Shown: positions 16,824 through 25,850, counted from the first letter of the stretch. The stretch: 64,000 bases of DNA from Devosia sp. YR412 (GCF_900110945.1 NZ_FOFL01000002.1:922446-986445); one strand, 5' to 3'. A program made the numbers and translations. Notes: generated by a model from the sequence alone, not told the origin.

Positions 16824-18103
16824 GCGGCGCTTTCGACTATGGCGGCGACACCCTGTCCACCCGCCGTGCAGACGCTCAGCAAAGCGCGTTTTCCCGGCTC
16901 CGTCGAGAGCAGTTTGGCCGTCAGCCCCAGAATGCGCGCACCGGTCGCAGCAAATGGGTGCCCATAGGCAAGACTCGAGCCCTTCACATTGATCTTCGCG
17001 GGATCGACCGGCCCCAGCACCGCATCGCGGCCTAGCACCGTCTTGCAGTAGTCCGCATCGTCCCAGGCCTTGAGCGTGCACAGCACCTGCGCCGCAAAGG
17101 CCTCGTGCAGTTCGAAATAATCGATGTCGTCGAACGTCAGCTTCTGCCGCGCCAGCATTTCGCTCACCGCAATGGTCGGTGCCATCAGCAAGCCTTCGCC
17201 ATGCGCAAAATCATTGCCGGCTACCCGCCCGGTGGTGAGATAGGCAAGGATCGGCAGCCCGCGTTCCTTCGCCCATTCCTCGCTCGCCAGCAGCACCGCC
17301 GAGGCGCCATCGGTCAGCGGCGTCGAATTGCCCGCCGTCAGCGTGCCCTGCCCGCTCGCCTTGTCGAAAGCAGGCTTCAGCGTCGCCATCTTCTCGACAT
17401 TGGCGTCGGCGCGCACATTATTATCCCGCACCAGCCCGGCGCATTGCACCAGCAGGTCATCGTGGAAGCCCTCGTCATAGGCCTTCGCCGCATTGCGATG
17501 GCTCGCCACCGCCAGCGCATCCTGCGCCTCGCGCGTAATCCCCCATTCGCGCGCCATCAGCTCGCAATGCTGGCCCATCGACAGCCCCGTGCGCGGCTCA
17601 TTGACCGACGGCGCCACCGGCGTCAGCTCGCCAAAGGAAAAGCCCTTGAACGCCTTGAACTTCTCGCCCGTCGAGCGCGCCTTGTTCACATCGAGCAGCC
17701 GATGCTGGAACTTGTTGCCGAAGACGATCGGGCTATCGCTGACCGTATCCGACCCTGCTGCAATGCCGCTGTCGATCTCGCCCGAAGCAATCTTGGCCGC
17801 TAGCACCAGAGCCGCCTGCAGACTCGTGCCGCAGGCAATCTGCAGCGTCGTGCCCGGCGTGCGCGGCGAATAGCCGGCATCGAGCGTCGCCTCGCGCGCC
17901 AGGTTGAAATCGCGCGAATGCCCGATCACCGCCCCGGCAATAACCTCATCGACCTTCTGGCCCTTCAGCCCATACTTATCCGCCAGACCGGCCAGCACCG
18001 TGCCCAGCAGCGACAGATTGGTCTCTTCCACATAGGCCGTATTGCCCCGCGCAAACGGAATGCGCGCCGAACCGACGATTGCAACTCTGCGAAGTTCGGC
18101 CAT
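16820..18103 (-). CDS. fadI: acetyl-CoA C-acyltransferase (FadI-type thiolase)
   Basis: 427 residues. Thiolase catalyses the last beta-oxidation step, splitting 3-ketoacyl-CoA with CoA. The active-site cysteine is in QIACGTSLQAAL, the histidine in ELHEAFAAQ, and the C-terminal cysteine in SVCTAGGQG; SSLAYGHPFAATGARI is also present. The pairing with a FadJ-like protein and the length suggest FadI over FadA or a biosynthetic PhaA. The ATG at 18103 follows GGAAAGG. It is one base from the fadJ stop. Confidence 0.9.
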   Translation of the reverse strand: MAELRRVAIVGSARIPFARGNTAYVEETNLSLLGTVLAGLADKYGLKGQKVDEVIAGAVIGHSRDFNLAREATLDAGYSPRTPGTTLQIACGTSLQAALVLAAKIASGEIDSGIAAGSDTVSDSPIVFGNKFQHRLLDVNKARSTGEKFKAFKGFSFGELTPVAPSVNEPRTGLSMGQHCELMAREWGITREAQDALAVASHRNAAKAYDEGFHDDLLVQCAGLVRDNNVRADANVEKMATLKPAFDKASGQGTLTAGNSTPLTDGASAVLLASEEWAKERGLPILAYLTTGRVAGNDFAHGEGLLMAPTIAVSEMLARQKLTFDDIDYFELHEAFAAQVLCTLKAWDDADYCKTVLGRDAVLGPVDPAKINVKGSSLAYGHPFAATGARILGLTAKLLSTEPGKRALLSVCTAGGQGVAAIVESAA

Positions 18104-18104
18104 T

Positions 18105-20063
18105 TTATGCCTTTCCATCCTTACGCGCCTTGAGCGGACCACCGAGGAAAGGCGCAAAGCCCGTTCCCATGATCACGCCGATATCGGCCAGTCCCTCATT
18201 GGCAACCACGCCCTCGGCCAGCACCACTTCGGTCATATCGACTAAAGGCTTCACCAGCTCGCGGCCCAGCCCGGCCAGGTCGCCATGCGCCGGCACCTCG
18301 CCCTTCTGCGCCTTGCCATCCACCCATTTGTAGAAGCCTTCGCCGGTCTTGCGACCCAGCTTGCCCTCTTTGACCAGCCGGTCGAACTGGCTCCCCTCCG
18401 GCACACCATGCCCGAGCTCGGTCGCTACCGACTTGCCAACGTCGAGCCCGACCGTATCCATCAGCTCGATCGGCCCCATCGGCATGCCGAAGGCCACGGC
18501 CGCTGCGTCGAGCATTTCCTTGCTTTCGCCGGCCTCGACCCGCTGCACCGCGCCCAGCATGTAGGGCATCAGCACCCGGTTCACGAGGAACCCCGGCGCC
18601 GACTTGACCACCACCGGCGACTTGCCAATGGCCAGCGCAAACGCCGCGCCCTTGCCGATCTCGGCATCGGTATTGAACGTCGAGCGAATGACCTCTACCA
18701 GCGGCAACTGCGCCACCGGATTGAAGAAATGCAGCCCGATCAGCCGCTCCGGCTGTTTCAGCTTTTCGGCAATCCGTTCGAGCTCGATCGACGACGTATT
18801 GGTGGCGAGGATCGCCCCAGGCTTCAGCCGGTCTTCAAGGCCCGAAAAGATCGATTGCTTGACCTCGAGCTTTTCCACCACCGCCTCGATGATCACATCG
18901 GCCCGCGAGACTCCCTTGCCATTCGGATCGGCCTCGAGCCGCAGCACGGCCGCATCTACCTCATGCTTTTTGCGCAGCCGCTTCTTGAACAGCTTCTTGC
19001 CGCGATCCAGCGCCGGCTGGATCCGCTCCATGTCGAGATCCTGCAGCGTCACGCTCATCCCCTTGAGCGCGCACCAGGCGGCAATATCCCCGCCCATCAC
19101 CCCGGCGCCGATCACATGCACCCGGGCAAATTTGACGCCCTTGGTGCCCTGCTTCTTCAAAGCTTCCGAGGCAAAGAACACCCGGCGCAGATTGGTCGCC
19201 GTATCGCTGCCCATCAGCGGCACGAAGGCATCGACCTCGCCGGCGATCATCGCCTTCCAGTCATTGCCATGCGCTTCGAACAGCTCGATCAGTGCATAGG
19301 GCGCCGGGTAATGCTCCACCCGCGCCTTCTTGCCCGCCTGTTCCTTCATCTTGCCGGCCACATAGCCGCGCAGCGGCCCCATCGCCATGACGCGCTTGAG
19401 GAATCCTGCCTCGGTGGATTTCCGCTTCTGCAACACTGCCTTGCGCGCTTCCCAGCGCAGCATGTCGCGATGCCGCACCAGCTTGTCGACGAGGTTCAAT
19501 CCCCGCGCCGCACCAGCGCGCAGCATCTTGCCGGTCAGCATGATCTGCATCGCATCGACCGGCCCCGCCTGGCGGATGCTCCGCCCCGTGCCGCCAAAGC
19601 CCGGGAAAATCCCCAGGCCAACTTCCGGGAAACCGATCCGCGTCTTGTCGTCATTGACCGCCACGCGATAGTGGCAGGCCAAAGCCAGCTCCAGCCCGCC
19701 GCCGAGGCAAAAGCCATGGATGCCGGCCACCACCGGGATCTTCAGTTTCTCGATCCGCGCAAACAGCGCATGGGTCCGCTTCAGCGCTTCCGGCAGCACC
19801 GAAAAATCACTCATCGCGTCGAATTCGCTGACATCGGCGCCGGCGATAAACCCGCTATCCTTGCCACTCAGCAGGATCACCCCGACCAGCTCGCCACTCT
19901 CGGCCAGCGCCTCGAACCGCGTCACCAGCACTTCCAGCTCGGTGATCGCCTCCCGGCTCAGCGTATTGACCGGCCCCGGCGTATTGATGGTCAGCCAACC
20001 GAGCTTTTCCACATCGCGGTGAAAGCTCCAGTTCTTCGTTTCCGGCATTTGCGGCTGGATCAT
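18105..20063 (-). CDS. fadJ: fatty acid oxidation complex alpha subunit (enoyl-CoA hydratase / 3-hydroxyacyl-CoA dehydrogenase)
   Basis: 652 residues with two enzymes in one chain. The N-terminal crotonase domain (about 1-190) carries the oxyanion and catalytic segments GFCLGGGLELALACHYRVA and FPEVGLGIFPGFGGTGR with both expected glutamates. The dehydrogenase follows from about residue 310 with VHVIGAGVMGGDIAAWCA, NTSSIELERIAE and GLHFFNPVAQLPLVEVI. It hydrates enoyl-CoA, then oxidises the alcohol with NAD. Ten bases separate it from fadE upstream. Confidence 0.95.
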   Translation of the reverse strand: MIQPQMPETKNWSFHRDVEKLGWLTINTPGPVNTLSREAITELEVLVTRFEALAESGELVGVILLSGKDSGFIAGADVSEFDAMSDFSVLPEALKRTHALFARIEKLKIPVVAGIHGFCLGGGLELALACHYRVAVNDDKTRIGFPEVGLGIFPGFGGTGRSIRQAGPVDAMQIMLTGKMLRAGAARGLNLVDKLVRHRDMLRWEARKAVLQKRKSTEAGFLKRVMAMGPLRGYVAGKMKEQAGKKARVEHYPAPYALIELFEAHGNDWKAMIAGEVDAFVPLMGSDTATNLRRVFFASEALKKQGTKGVKFARVHVIGAGVMGGDIAAWCALKGMSVTLQDLDMERIQPALDRGKKLFKKRLRKKHEVDAAVLRLEADPNGKGVSRADVIIEAVVEKLEVKQSIFSGLEDRLKPGAILATNTSSIELERIAEKLKQPERLIGLHFFNPVAQLPLVEVIRSTFNTDAEIGKGAAFALAIGKSPVVVKSAPGFLVNRVLMPYMLGAVQRVEAGESKEMLDAAAVAFGMPMGPIELMDTVGLDVGKSVATELGHGVPEGSQFDRLVKEGKLGRKTGEGFYKWVDGKAQKGEVPAHGDLAGLGRELVKPLVDMTEVVLAEGVVANEGLADIGVIMGTGFAPFLGGPLKARKDGKA

Positions 20064-20072
20064 TTTTCGCTC

Positions 20073-22541
20073 CTATTCCGCTGCAACGCGATGCTTGGCC
20101 GGCGCTGCCAAGGCATCCGGCGCAAAGTCATCCACCTTCACCACGCGCTCGGTGGCTTCATCGGCTGCCCGCATGATCCCGGCCTCATTGTCGTTGAGCA
20201 CGCCCGCCGCCACCGCATCGGCAAACGGATCGCGATCCAGCCGGCGTTCAATCACACCCTTGCGCGACGCCTTGACGAAGCGCGCTTCGATCCCCTCGGC
20301 TTCGGTCACCTTGATCAAGGCATCTTCCAAAACGCCGGTCACATCGTCGGGGTCGAACGACACGTAGGTCCCCGTGGTCAGCCGGTCGCGGAACGCGCCG
20401 GGCCGCAGCACGGCGCGCACGAAGCGATAGTTCACCGCATCGCTGGCCGGCCGGGCATGCCGACCCAGCGGGAAGCACAGCACCCGCATCGCCCAGGCGA
20501 ACACCGGATTGGGGAAATTGGCGAACACCTCGCCAAAGGTCTTTTCCATCGACGCGACCCGGTCCGCCATGATGGCTTCCACCAGTTCGCGATCCTCGGC
20601 AATCTGCCCCTCGTCCTCGAAGCGCCGCAGCGTCGACGACATCATGTAGAGATCGCCCAGGATATCGGCCATGCGGCCCGAAATCTTCTGCTTGGACTTG
20701 AGCGCCCCGCCCAGCACCACCGTGGTCCAGTCCGCCGTCAGCGCGAAAGCCTGGCTATAGCGATGCAGCCGGCGATACCAATGCGCCATCGGCCCATGGT
20801 TTGGCGTCGAAGCAAACGCCCCATTGCTCAACCCATGCAAGAGGCTCGCCACAATATTGCGCAGCATGAATTTCGTATGCCCGCCAAAGGCCACGTCAAA
20901 CTGATCGAGCCCGGCCTTGCGGTCCTTGTTCTGCGCCGCCTGCACTTCCCTGAGCAGGAAGGGATGCGCTCTGAGCACGCCCTGCGCAAAGGTCATCAGC
21001 GTGCGCGTCAGGATATTGGCGCCTTCCACGGTGATAGCCACCGGCAGTGCCTGGTAGGCACCAAACAGGTAATTGCCCGGACCGTCCTGGATGGCGCGGC
21101 CACCGTGGATATCGAAGGCATCGTCCATGCTGTCGCGCATCGCTTCGGTGGCAGTATATTTCAGCAGCCCCGCGATCACCGCAGGACGCTGTCCTTCGTC
21201 GACCATCGACGCCGTCAGCCGCCGTGCCGCCTCGAATGTATAGGCGCGCTTGACCATCTCGCCCAAAGGCTCGGCCACGCCTTCCATGATGCCGACCGGA
21301 ATGCCGAACTGCCGCCGCACCCGCGCATAGGCCGAGGTCGCCCGCAAAGTCTGCTTGATCGAGATCGACCCGATCGCCGGCAGCGAAATCGCGCGGCCTG
21401 TTGAGAGACACTCCATCAGCATGCGCCAGCCCTGGCCGACGTAATCCGTGCCGCCGATCAGGAAATCCATCGGCACAAACACATCCGTGCCGCGCACCGG
21501 CCCATTCATGAAAGCCTGCCGCGCCGGGAAATGCCGGCGCCCGATCTCCATGCCCGGATGGTCATGCGGTACCAGCGCCAGCGTAATGCCGATATCCGCG
21601 CCACGGCCCAATAGGTTGTCCGGGTCCTTGAGAATAAAGGCCAGCCCCACCAGCGTCGCGATCGGCGCCAGCGTGATGTAGCGCTTGTCAAAGCTCAGCT
21701 TGACGCCGAGCACTTCCTTGCCCTGCCACGTCCCCTTGGTGACAATGCCGATGTCGCGCATGCCACCAGCATCCGAACCCGAATGCACGCCGGTCAGCGC
21801 AAAGCACGGCACTTCGAGACCCTTGGCCAAACGGCCGAGATACTTCTCCTTCTGTTCATGCGTGCCGTATTTTTCCAGCAATTCGCCCGGCCCGAGCGAA
21901 TTGGGCACCATCACCGTAATCCCCGCCGCCACCGAACGGCTGGCGATCTTGGAGACGATCATCGACTGCGCCTGCGCCGAAAAGCCGAGGCCGCCATGCT
22001 CCTTGGCAATCAGCATGCCGAGGAAACCCTCATCCTTGAAATACTGCCAGAGCTCGGGCGAGAGGTCGGCGCGATTGTTGCGAATGTCCCAGTCGTCGAT
22101 CATCGAACAGGCGACATTGGTCTGGTTGTCGAGAAACGCCTGCTCCTCCGCAGTCAGCGTCAGCGGGCGAATGGAGGTCAGCTTGCTCCAATCCGGCCGG
22201 CCCGAAAACAGCTCGGCATCCCAGCCGACGGTCCCGGCATCCAGCGCTTCCTGCTCGGTACGGCTCACCTTGGGCAGGATGGATTTGACGCCCTTGTAGA
22301 TCGGCGTGATCAGCAGCGGCTTGCGAATGGCCTCAAGGCTCAGCGCCAGAAAAATCGCGCCCAGGACAATCAGGAACCAGCTGCCCCCACCCAGGCCATA
22401 GGCAACGCCGCCATCGGGAAAGCTCAGTCCGGACACCAGCCCGATCGCCACCAGGCCGACACCCCAGTGCCACAGCGGGCTCTCCCGCATGGCCAGCGTG
22501 GCGAAGACGGCGAGGCTGAGTGCGATAAGCGCAAAAATCAC
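20073..22541 (-). CDS. fadE: acyl-CoA dehydrogenase FadE
   Basis: 822 residues, matching the large FadE class. Hydrophobic N-terminal segments (FALIALSLAVFATLAM and others) suggest membrane association. The core has ISACS-type flavin motifs (EVPCFALTGVHSGSDAGGMR, KRYITLAPIATLVGLAF) and the substrate-side FDIHGGRAIQDGPGNYLFGA. The C-terminal DUF1974-type region is typical of FadE. It introduces the first double bond in beta-oxidation and heads the operon fadE-fadJ-fadI-small protein. Confidence 0.95.
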   Translation of the reverse strand: MIFALIALSLAVFATLAMRESPLWHWGVGLVAIGLVSGLSFPDGGVAYGLGGGSWFLIVLGAIFLALSLEAIRKPLLITPIYKGVKSILPKVSRTEQEALDAGTVGWDAELFSGRPDWSKLTSIRPLTLTAEEQAFLDNQTNVACSMIDDWDIRNNRADLSPELWQYFKDEGFLGMLIAKEHGGLGFSAQAQSMIVSKIASRSVAAGITVMVPNSLGPGELLEKYGTHEQKEKYLGRLAKGLEVPCFALTGVHSGSDAGGMRDIGIVTKGTWQGKEVLGVKLSFDKRYITLAPIATLVGLAFILKDPDNLLGRGADIGITLALVPHDHPGMEIGRRHFPARQAFMNGPVRGTDVFVPMDFLIGGTDYVGQGWRMLMECLSTGRAISLPAIGSISIKQTLRATSAYARVRRQFGIPVGIMEGVAEPLGEMVKRAYTFEAARRLTASMVDEGQRPAVIAGLLKYTATEAMRDSMDDAFDIHGGRAIQDGPGNYLFGAYQALPVAITVEGANILTRTLMTFAQGVLRAHPFLLREVQAAQNKDRKAGLDQFDVAFGGHTKFMLRNIVASLLHGLSNGAFASTPNHGPMAHWYRRLHRYSQAFALTADWTTVVLGGALKSKQKISGRMADILGDLYMMSSTLRRFEDEGQIAEDRELVEAIMADRVASMEKTFGEVFANFPNPVFAWAMRVLCFPLGRHARPASDAVNYRFVRAVLRPGAFRDRLTTGTYVSFDPDDVTGVLEDALIKVTEAEGIEARFVKASRKGVIERRLDRDPFADAVAAGVLNDNEAGIMRAADEATERVVKVDDFAPDALAAPAKHRVAAE

Positions 22542-22694
22542 GGCAGTGCCCTCCAGGTCACTCGACCACCAAGGGCGAGCAACGCGATCCCAGAACGTCA
22601 GGCCAGCCGCCGAATCGTCCGGCCTGTCTTTCGGGCCTGCACTGCGCGGATCATGACACAGGCAGCCCTTGTTGTTGAAGCCAGTGTAGCAAGG

Positions 22695-22710
22695 TTTACC
22701 TATACGTCAA
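22695..22710. promoter_or_regulatory. candidate MerR-type operator near fadE
   Basis: TTTACCTATACGTCAA has half-sites TTTACCTA and, on the other strand, TTGACGTA, matching at six of eight positions. It lies about 154 bases before the fadE start. Confidence 0.55.
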
Positions 22711-22795
22711 CTGAGCGCCCATTACGTCGACTCGGAGGCGAGAAGTTGCGCCCGGTCGTTCAACGCACGTCCCGACCAAAAGTTCGGTCAGCCAT

Positions 22796-22811
22796 TTGAC
22801 GCTAACGTAAG
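22796..22811. promoter_or_regulatory. candidate MerR-type operator near fadD
   Basis: TTGACGCTAACGTAAG has half-sites TTGACGCT and, on the other strand, CTTACGTT. It lies 70 bases before the fadD start and has the same length and core as the fadE-side site. Confidence 0.55.
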
Positions 22812-22880
22812 CCCGTGAAATATTCCTGCCTACAAAGGGCGCTAAAGCCCATCTGCCGAACACGGCACCCGGAGGAATTC

Positions 22881-24593
22881 ATGGCCACGACGACGAGCAC
22901 CGCCGCCCCGCTTCGCCCCTGGATCGCCAGCTATCCAGAAGGCATCAAATGGGACACGCCGATCGACACCCGCCCGGTGCATGAACAGGTGCTGGCGGCC
23001 TGTGCCAAAAATCCCTCCGCTACCGCGCTCGACTTCCTCGGCCACACTACCAGCTTCGGCGAGCTCGCCAAAAAGATCACCGCCTTTGCCGGCGCGCTGC
23101 AGCGCCAGTTCGGCGTGAAAAAGGGCTCCAGGGTCGCCATCATGCTGCCCAACACGCCCTTCTACCCCATCGCCTATTACGGCGTGCTGCGGGCCGGCGG
23201 CATCGTGGTCAATTGCAATCCGCTCTATACGGTCCACGAGCTCAGCCACATCACCAGCAATGCCGGCGCCGATGTGATGATCACGCTCGATCTGGCCCAG
23301 ATCTACGACAAGGCCGAAAAGCTGGTCGAAGCCGGCCACATCAAGTCCGTGGTCGTCTGCCACTTCCCCAATGCCCTGCCGCTGCTTAAGAAGGTGCTGT
23401 TCTCCGTCGCCAAGCGCAAGGATCTGGCCAAGCTCGGCGCCTCGCCGATCCGCGACCGCATCACCCATTTCGACGACATGATCGCCCGCAACGACACACC
23501 AGAAGCCGTGGTGATCGACGCCAATAAGGATATCGCCGTCCAGCAATATACCGGCGGCACCACCGGCATTCCCAAGGGGGCCCTGCTCACCCATGCCAAT
23601 ATCTCGGCCAATATGAGCCAGATCAACGCCTGGGGCGACGGCCTCTTCCTGCCGCGCTCGACCGTGGTGGCGGTCCTGCCCTTCTTTCACATCTTCGCCA
23701 TGACCGTCTGCATGAACACGCCGCTCTCCAACGGCACCCGCGTCGTCATGCTGCCCCGCTTCGAGCTCAAGGCACTGCTCAATCTTTTGGCCCGCACCAA
23801 GGCCAATGTGCTGCCCGCCGTGCCCACGCTGCTCAACGCCATCGCCCGCGCCGAAAATGTCACGCCCGATCAATTGGCCAGCCTCGAAGTCTGCATTTCC
23901 GGCGGCGCCGCCCTGCCCGACGAAGTGCGACACGCCTTCGATAAAAAGTCGAAAGCCCTGCTCGCCGAAGGCTATGGTCTCACCGAAGCCTCCCCCGTAG
24001 TCTGCTGCGCCGCCCTGCGCAAACCCTCAAAGCCCATGTCCATCGGCCTGCCCCTCCCCGGCACCGATATCCGCTTCGTCCATGTCGATAGCGGCAAGGT
24101 GGTGGGGATCGGCGAAGACGGCGAGCTGCAGGTCAAGGGGCCCCAGGTCATGCCCGGGTATTTCGATAATCCCGAAGCCACCAAAGACGCCTTCATGGAC
24201 GGCTGGCTGCGCACCGGCGACGTCGGCCATATGGACGAAGACGGCTATGTCTTCCTCGTCGATCGCATCAAGGACCTGATCATCTGCTCGGGCTTCAACG
24301 TCTATCCCCGCACCATCGAGGAAGCGCTGATGACCCATGAGGCCGTCGAGGAAACCAATGTCATCGGCGTGCCCGACGACTATCGCGGCGAAGCTCCAGT
24401 GGCCTATGTCAAGCTACGCGCCGGCCACGCCGTCACCGAGGAAGCGCTCAAGCACTTCCTCGCCGAGCGCCTCAACAAGATCGAAATGCCCAAGCACATC
24501 ATTTTCAAGGATGCCCTGCCGAAAACCCTGATCGGCAAGCTGTCCAAGAAGGAACTGCGCGAGGAATACGCGCAAACAAGAGCCCCAAAGTGA
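22881..24593 (+). CDS. fadD: long-chain fatty acid-CoA ligase
   Basis: 570 residues of the acyl-adenylate family; it activates fatty acids with ATP and CoA at the inner membrane, feeding beta-oxidation. Motifs: YTGGTTGIPKGALLTH (phosphate loop), PFFHIFAMTVCMN, EGYGLTEASPVVC, and GWLRTGDVGHMDEDG followed by DRIKDLIICSGFNVYPRTIE. The ATG at 22881 follows GGAGGAATTC, a near-ideal site; the longer frame is spurious. It is followed by an overlapping MerR regulator. Confidence 0.95.
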   Translation: MATTTSTAAPLRPWIASYPEGIKWDTPIDTRPVHEQVLAACAKNPSATALDFLGHTTSFGELAKKITAFAGALQRQFGVKKGSRVAIMLPNTPFYPIAYYGVLRAGGIVVNCNPLYTVHELSHITSNAGADVMITLDLAQIYDKAEKLVEAGHIKSVVVCHFPNALPLLKKVLFSVAKRKDLAKLGASPIRDRITHFDDMIARNDTPEAVVIDANKDIAVQQYTGGTTGIPKGALLTHANISANMSQINAWGDGLFLPRSTVVAVLPFFHIFAMTVCMNTPLSNGTRVVMLPRFELKALLNLLARTKANVLPAVPTLLNAIARAENVTPDQLASLEVCISGGAALPDEVRHAFDKKSKALLAEGYGLTEASPVVCCAALRKPSKPMSIGLPLPGTDIRFVHVDSGKVVGIGEDGELQVKGPQVMPGYFDNPEATKDAFMDGWLRTGDVGHMDEDGYVFLVDRIKDLIICSGFNVYPRTIEEALMTHEAVEETNVIGVPDDYRGEAPVAYVKLRAGHAVTEEALKHFLAERLNKIEMPKHIIFKDALPKTLIGKLSKKELREEYAQTRAPK

Positions 24594-24991
24594 ACCGCTC
24601 CGTCCCCGACAATCGCGACCTCTTCGCCATAGCCGACCTCGCCAAGGAATTCGGCATCTCGACCCGCGCCATCCGCTTCTACGAAGCCAAGGGCCTGCTC
24701 GCCCCCGAACGCGTCGGCGCCACCCGCGTCTTCCGCCGCCGCGACCGCGCCCGGCTGATCCTCATCCTTCGCGGCAAACGCCTCGGCTTCTCCCTCCGCG
24801 ACATCTCCGACTACCTCAGCCTCTACGACGCCAACCGCAGCCAGCAGGTCAACCTGCTCACCGCAAAGGTCGACGAACGCCTGGCCTCGCTCGAAGCACA
24901 ACTGGTCGATCTGCAAACAACGATTGCCGAGTTGAAGGAGATAAAGAAGCTTGCCGACGAGCGACTGGACAAGGCGGGGGAATCTAGTTGA
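24590..24991 (+). CDS. MerR family regulator of the fad locus
   Basis: 133 residues. The N-terminal winged helix reads FAIADLAKEFGISTRAIRFY and EAKGLLAPERVGATRVFRRR, then LRGKRLGFSLRDISDYLSLY and a long C-terminal coiled coil (SLEAQLVDLQTTIAELKEIK). There are no metal- or thiol-sensing cysteines. Its GTG overlaps the fadD stop by three bases, so it is translated with fadD. MerR proteins of the LiuR type control fatty acid and branched-chain amino acid catabolism in Proteobacteria; the context supports a similar role. Confidence 0.87.
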   Translation: MNRSVPDNRDLFAIADLAKEFGISTRAIRFYEAKGLLAPERVGATRVFRRRDRARLILILRGKRLGFSLRDISDYLSLYDANRSQQVNLLTAKVDERLASLEAQLVDLQTTIAELKEIKKLADERLDKAGESS

Positions 24992-25016
24992 TTTTTTGTA
25001 CAAAAAATCGTACATA
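24988..25016 (+). promoter_or_regulatory. yefM-yoeB promoter with embedded TGTACA operators
   Basis: A -35 (TTGATT, 24988-24993) and a -10 (TACATA, 25011-25016) are 17 bases apart. TTTTTTGTACAAAAAA (24992-25007) is a perfect palindrome centred on TGTACA, and a second core, CGTACA (25009-25014), follows with its centre 12 bp away. This matches the operator geometry described for E. coli YefM-YoeB. Confidence 0.82.
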
Positions 25017-25035
25017 AAAATACAAGGAGATTTCC

Positions 25036-25290
25036 ATGCGCGCCAAGTCCATTTCCGCCTTTCGCAAGGATATCGCTGCGGACATCGAAGCCGTGGCGCA
25101 GGGTGAGCCGCTGATCGTCACTCGGACGGGCGGTAAGAGGCCTGTATTGGTTGTTCCGCTAGATAAAGCCGGCGACTGGGACGAGACAGCCTATTTGCTG
25201 AGCAGCCCCAAAAATGCCGAGCGTCTGCTCCGGGCCATCCGCGATGCCGATAGCGGCAAGGGAGAAGAGCGCGAGCTGATCGAGGAATGA
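25036..25290 (+). CDS. yefM: YefM family antitoxin
   Basis: 84 residues of the Phd/YefM family: the N-terminal SISAFRKDIAADIEAVAQGEPLIVTR DNA-binding part (given across two motifs SISAFRKDIA and GEPLIVTRTGGKRPVLVVP), then WDETAYLLSSPKNAERLL and an acidic tail (GEERELIEE) that should bind the toxin. It neutralises YoeB and represses its own promoter. AAGGAG precedes the start. The stop overlaps yoeB as ATGA. Confidence 0.92.
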   Translation: MRAKSISAFRKDIAADIEAVAQGEPLIVTRTGGKRPVLVVPLDKAGDWDETAYLLSSPKNAERLLRAIRDADSGKGEERELIEE

Positions 25291-25541
25291 AGATCACTTT
25301 CATGCCTGACGCATGGGAGGACTACATCCACTGGCAGACGGCCGACAAGCGCATCCTCAAGAAGGTAAACACGCTGATCAAGGAATGCCAGCGAACCCCA
25401 TTTGGGGGCTCCGGCAAGCCCGAAGCGCTCAAGCACCAGTTGGCGGGTTGGTGGTCTCGCCGGATCGACGAGGAACACCGACTGGTCTATCGCATCGCCG
25501 AAGACCGCCTCGAAATCGCACAATGCCGCAGTCACTACTGA
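25287..25541 (+). CDS. yoeB: YoeB family mRNA interferase toxin
   Basis: 84 residues, exactly the length of E. coli YoeB. The catalytic set E46 (KPEALK), R65 (DEEHRLVYRI), H83 and Y84 (CRSHY at the end) falls on the same numbers as in the E. coli enzyme. YoeB binds the 70S ribosome and cleaves mRNA in the A site. The module looks intact. Its last base abuts the convergent UVR-motif gene, so there is no room for an intergenic terminator. Confidence 0.94.
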   Translation: MKITFMPDAWEDYIHWQTADKRILKKVNTLIKECQRTPFGGSGKPEALKHQLAGWWSRRIDEEHRLVYRIAEDRLEIAQCRSHY

Positions 25542-25826
25542 CTACTTTCGCCCCTTCACATTGGTCATCAAATCCGGCTTCTTCGGCTTCACCCAGCCCT
25601 TGGGCGGCTGCCGCACCGGCACCTGTGTGCCCAGCCCCATCGCCCCTGGCGGCGGCTGGCTGACGGTCACCGTATCGGCATCCCCCGGCGCAATCGGCGC
25701 CTCGCCCTTGATCCGCGCCATCTCATTGCGCAGCGCCGTGGCCTTCTCGAAATCCATGGCGTCAGCCGCTGCAGCCATCTCCTTGCCCAGCGCCAGCAGC
25801 TTCTCGTTTATTGATCGCGATGACAT
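25542..25826 (-). CDS. UvrB/UvrC motif-containing protein
   Basis: 94 residues. The N-terminal half is a UVR-motif helical hairpin: INEKLLALGKEMAAAADAMD, then FEKATALRNEMARIK. The C-terminal half is proline- and lysine-rich (QPPKGWVKPKKPDL). The UVR motif mediates contacts between UvrB and UvrC, but stand-alone small UVR proteins have no settled role. The ATG at 25826 follows GGAGG. It sits beside a repair ligase operon on the same strand, separated by a repeat. Confidence 0.8.
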   Translation of the reverse strand: MSSRSINEKLLALGKEMAAAADAMDFEKATALRNEMARIKGEAPIAPGDADTVTVSQPPPGAMGLGTQVPVRQPPKGWVKPKKPDLMTNVKGRK

Positions 25827-25850
25827 CAATGCCTCCACTTGCGCTGCGTT

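Larger units (their letters stand above)
22542..22880. promoter_or_regulatory. divergent fadE-fadD control region
   Basis: 339 bases with no gene. It should hold both promoters and contains two 16-bp imperfect palindromes, annotated separately, and one partial match (ATTACGTCGAC near 22721). AT content rises around 22680-22730. Confidence 0.6.

Noticed and set aside
18285..21404. A 1039-codon plus-strand frame opposite fadJ and fadE
   Set aside because: It spans two well-supported genes and their junction and is rich in R, H and P with no motif. Similar long antisense frames at 28558-31095, 14713-16431 and 60374-62455 were rejected for the same reason.
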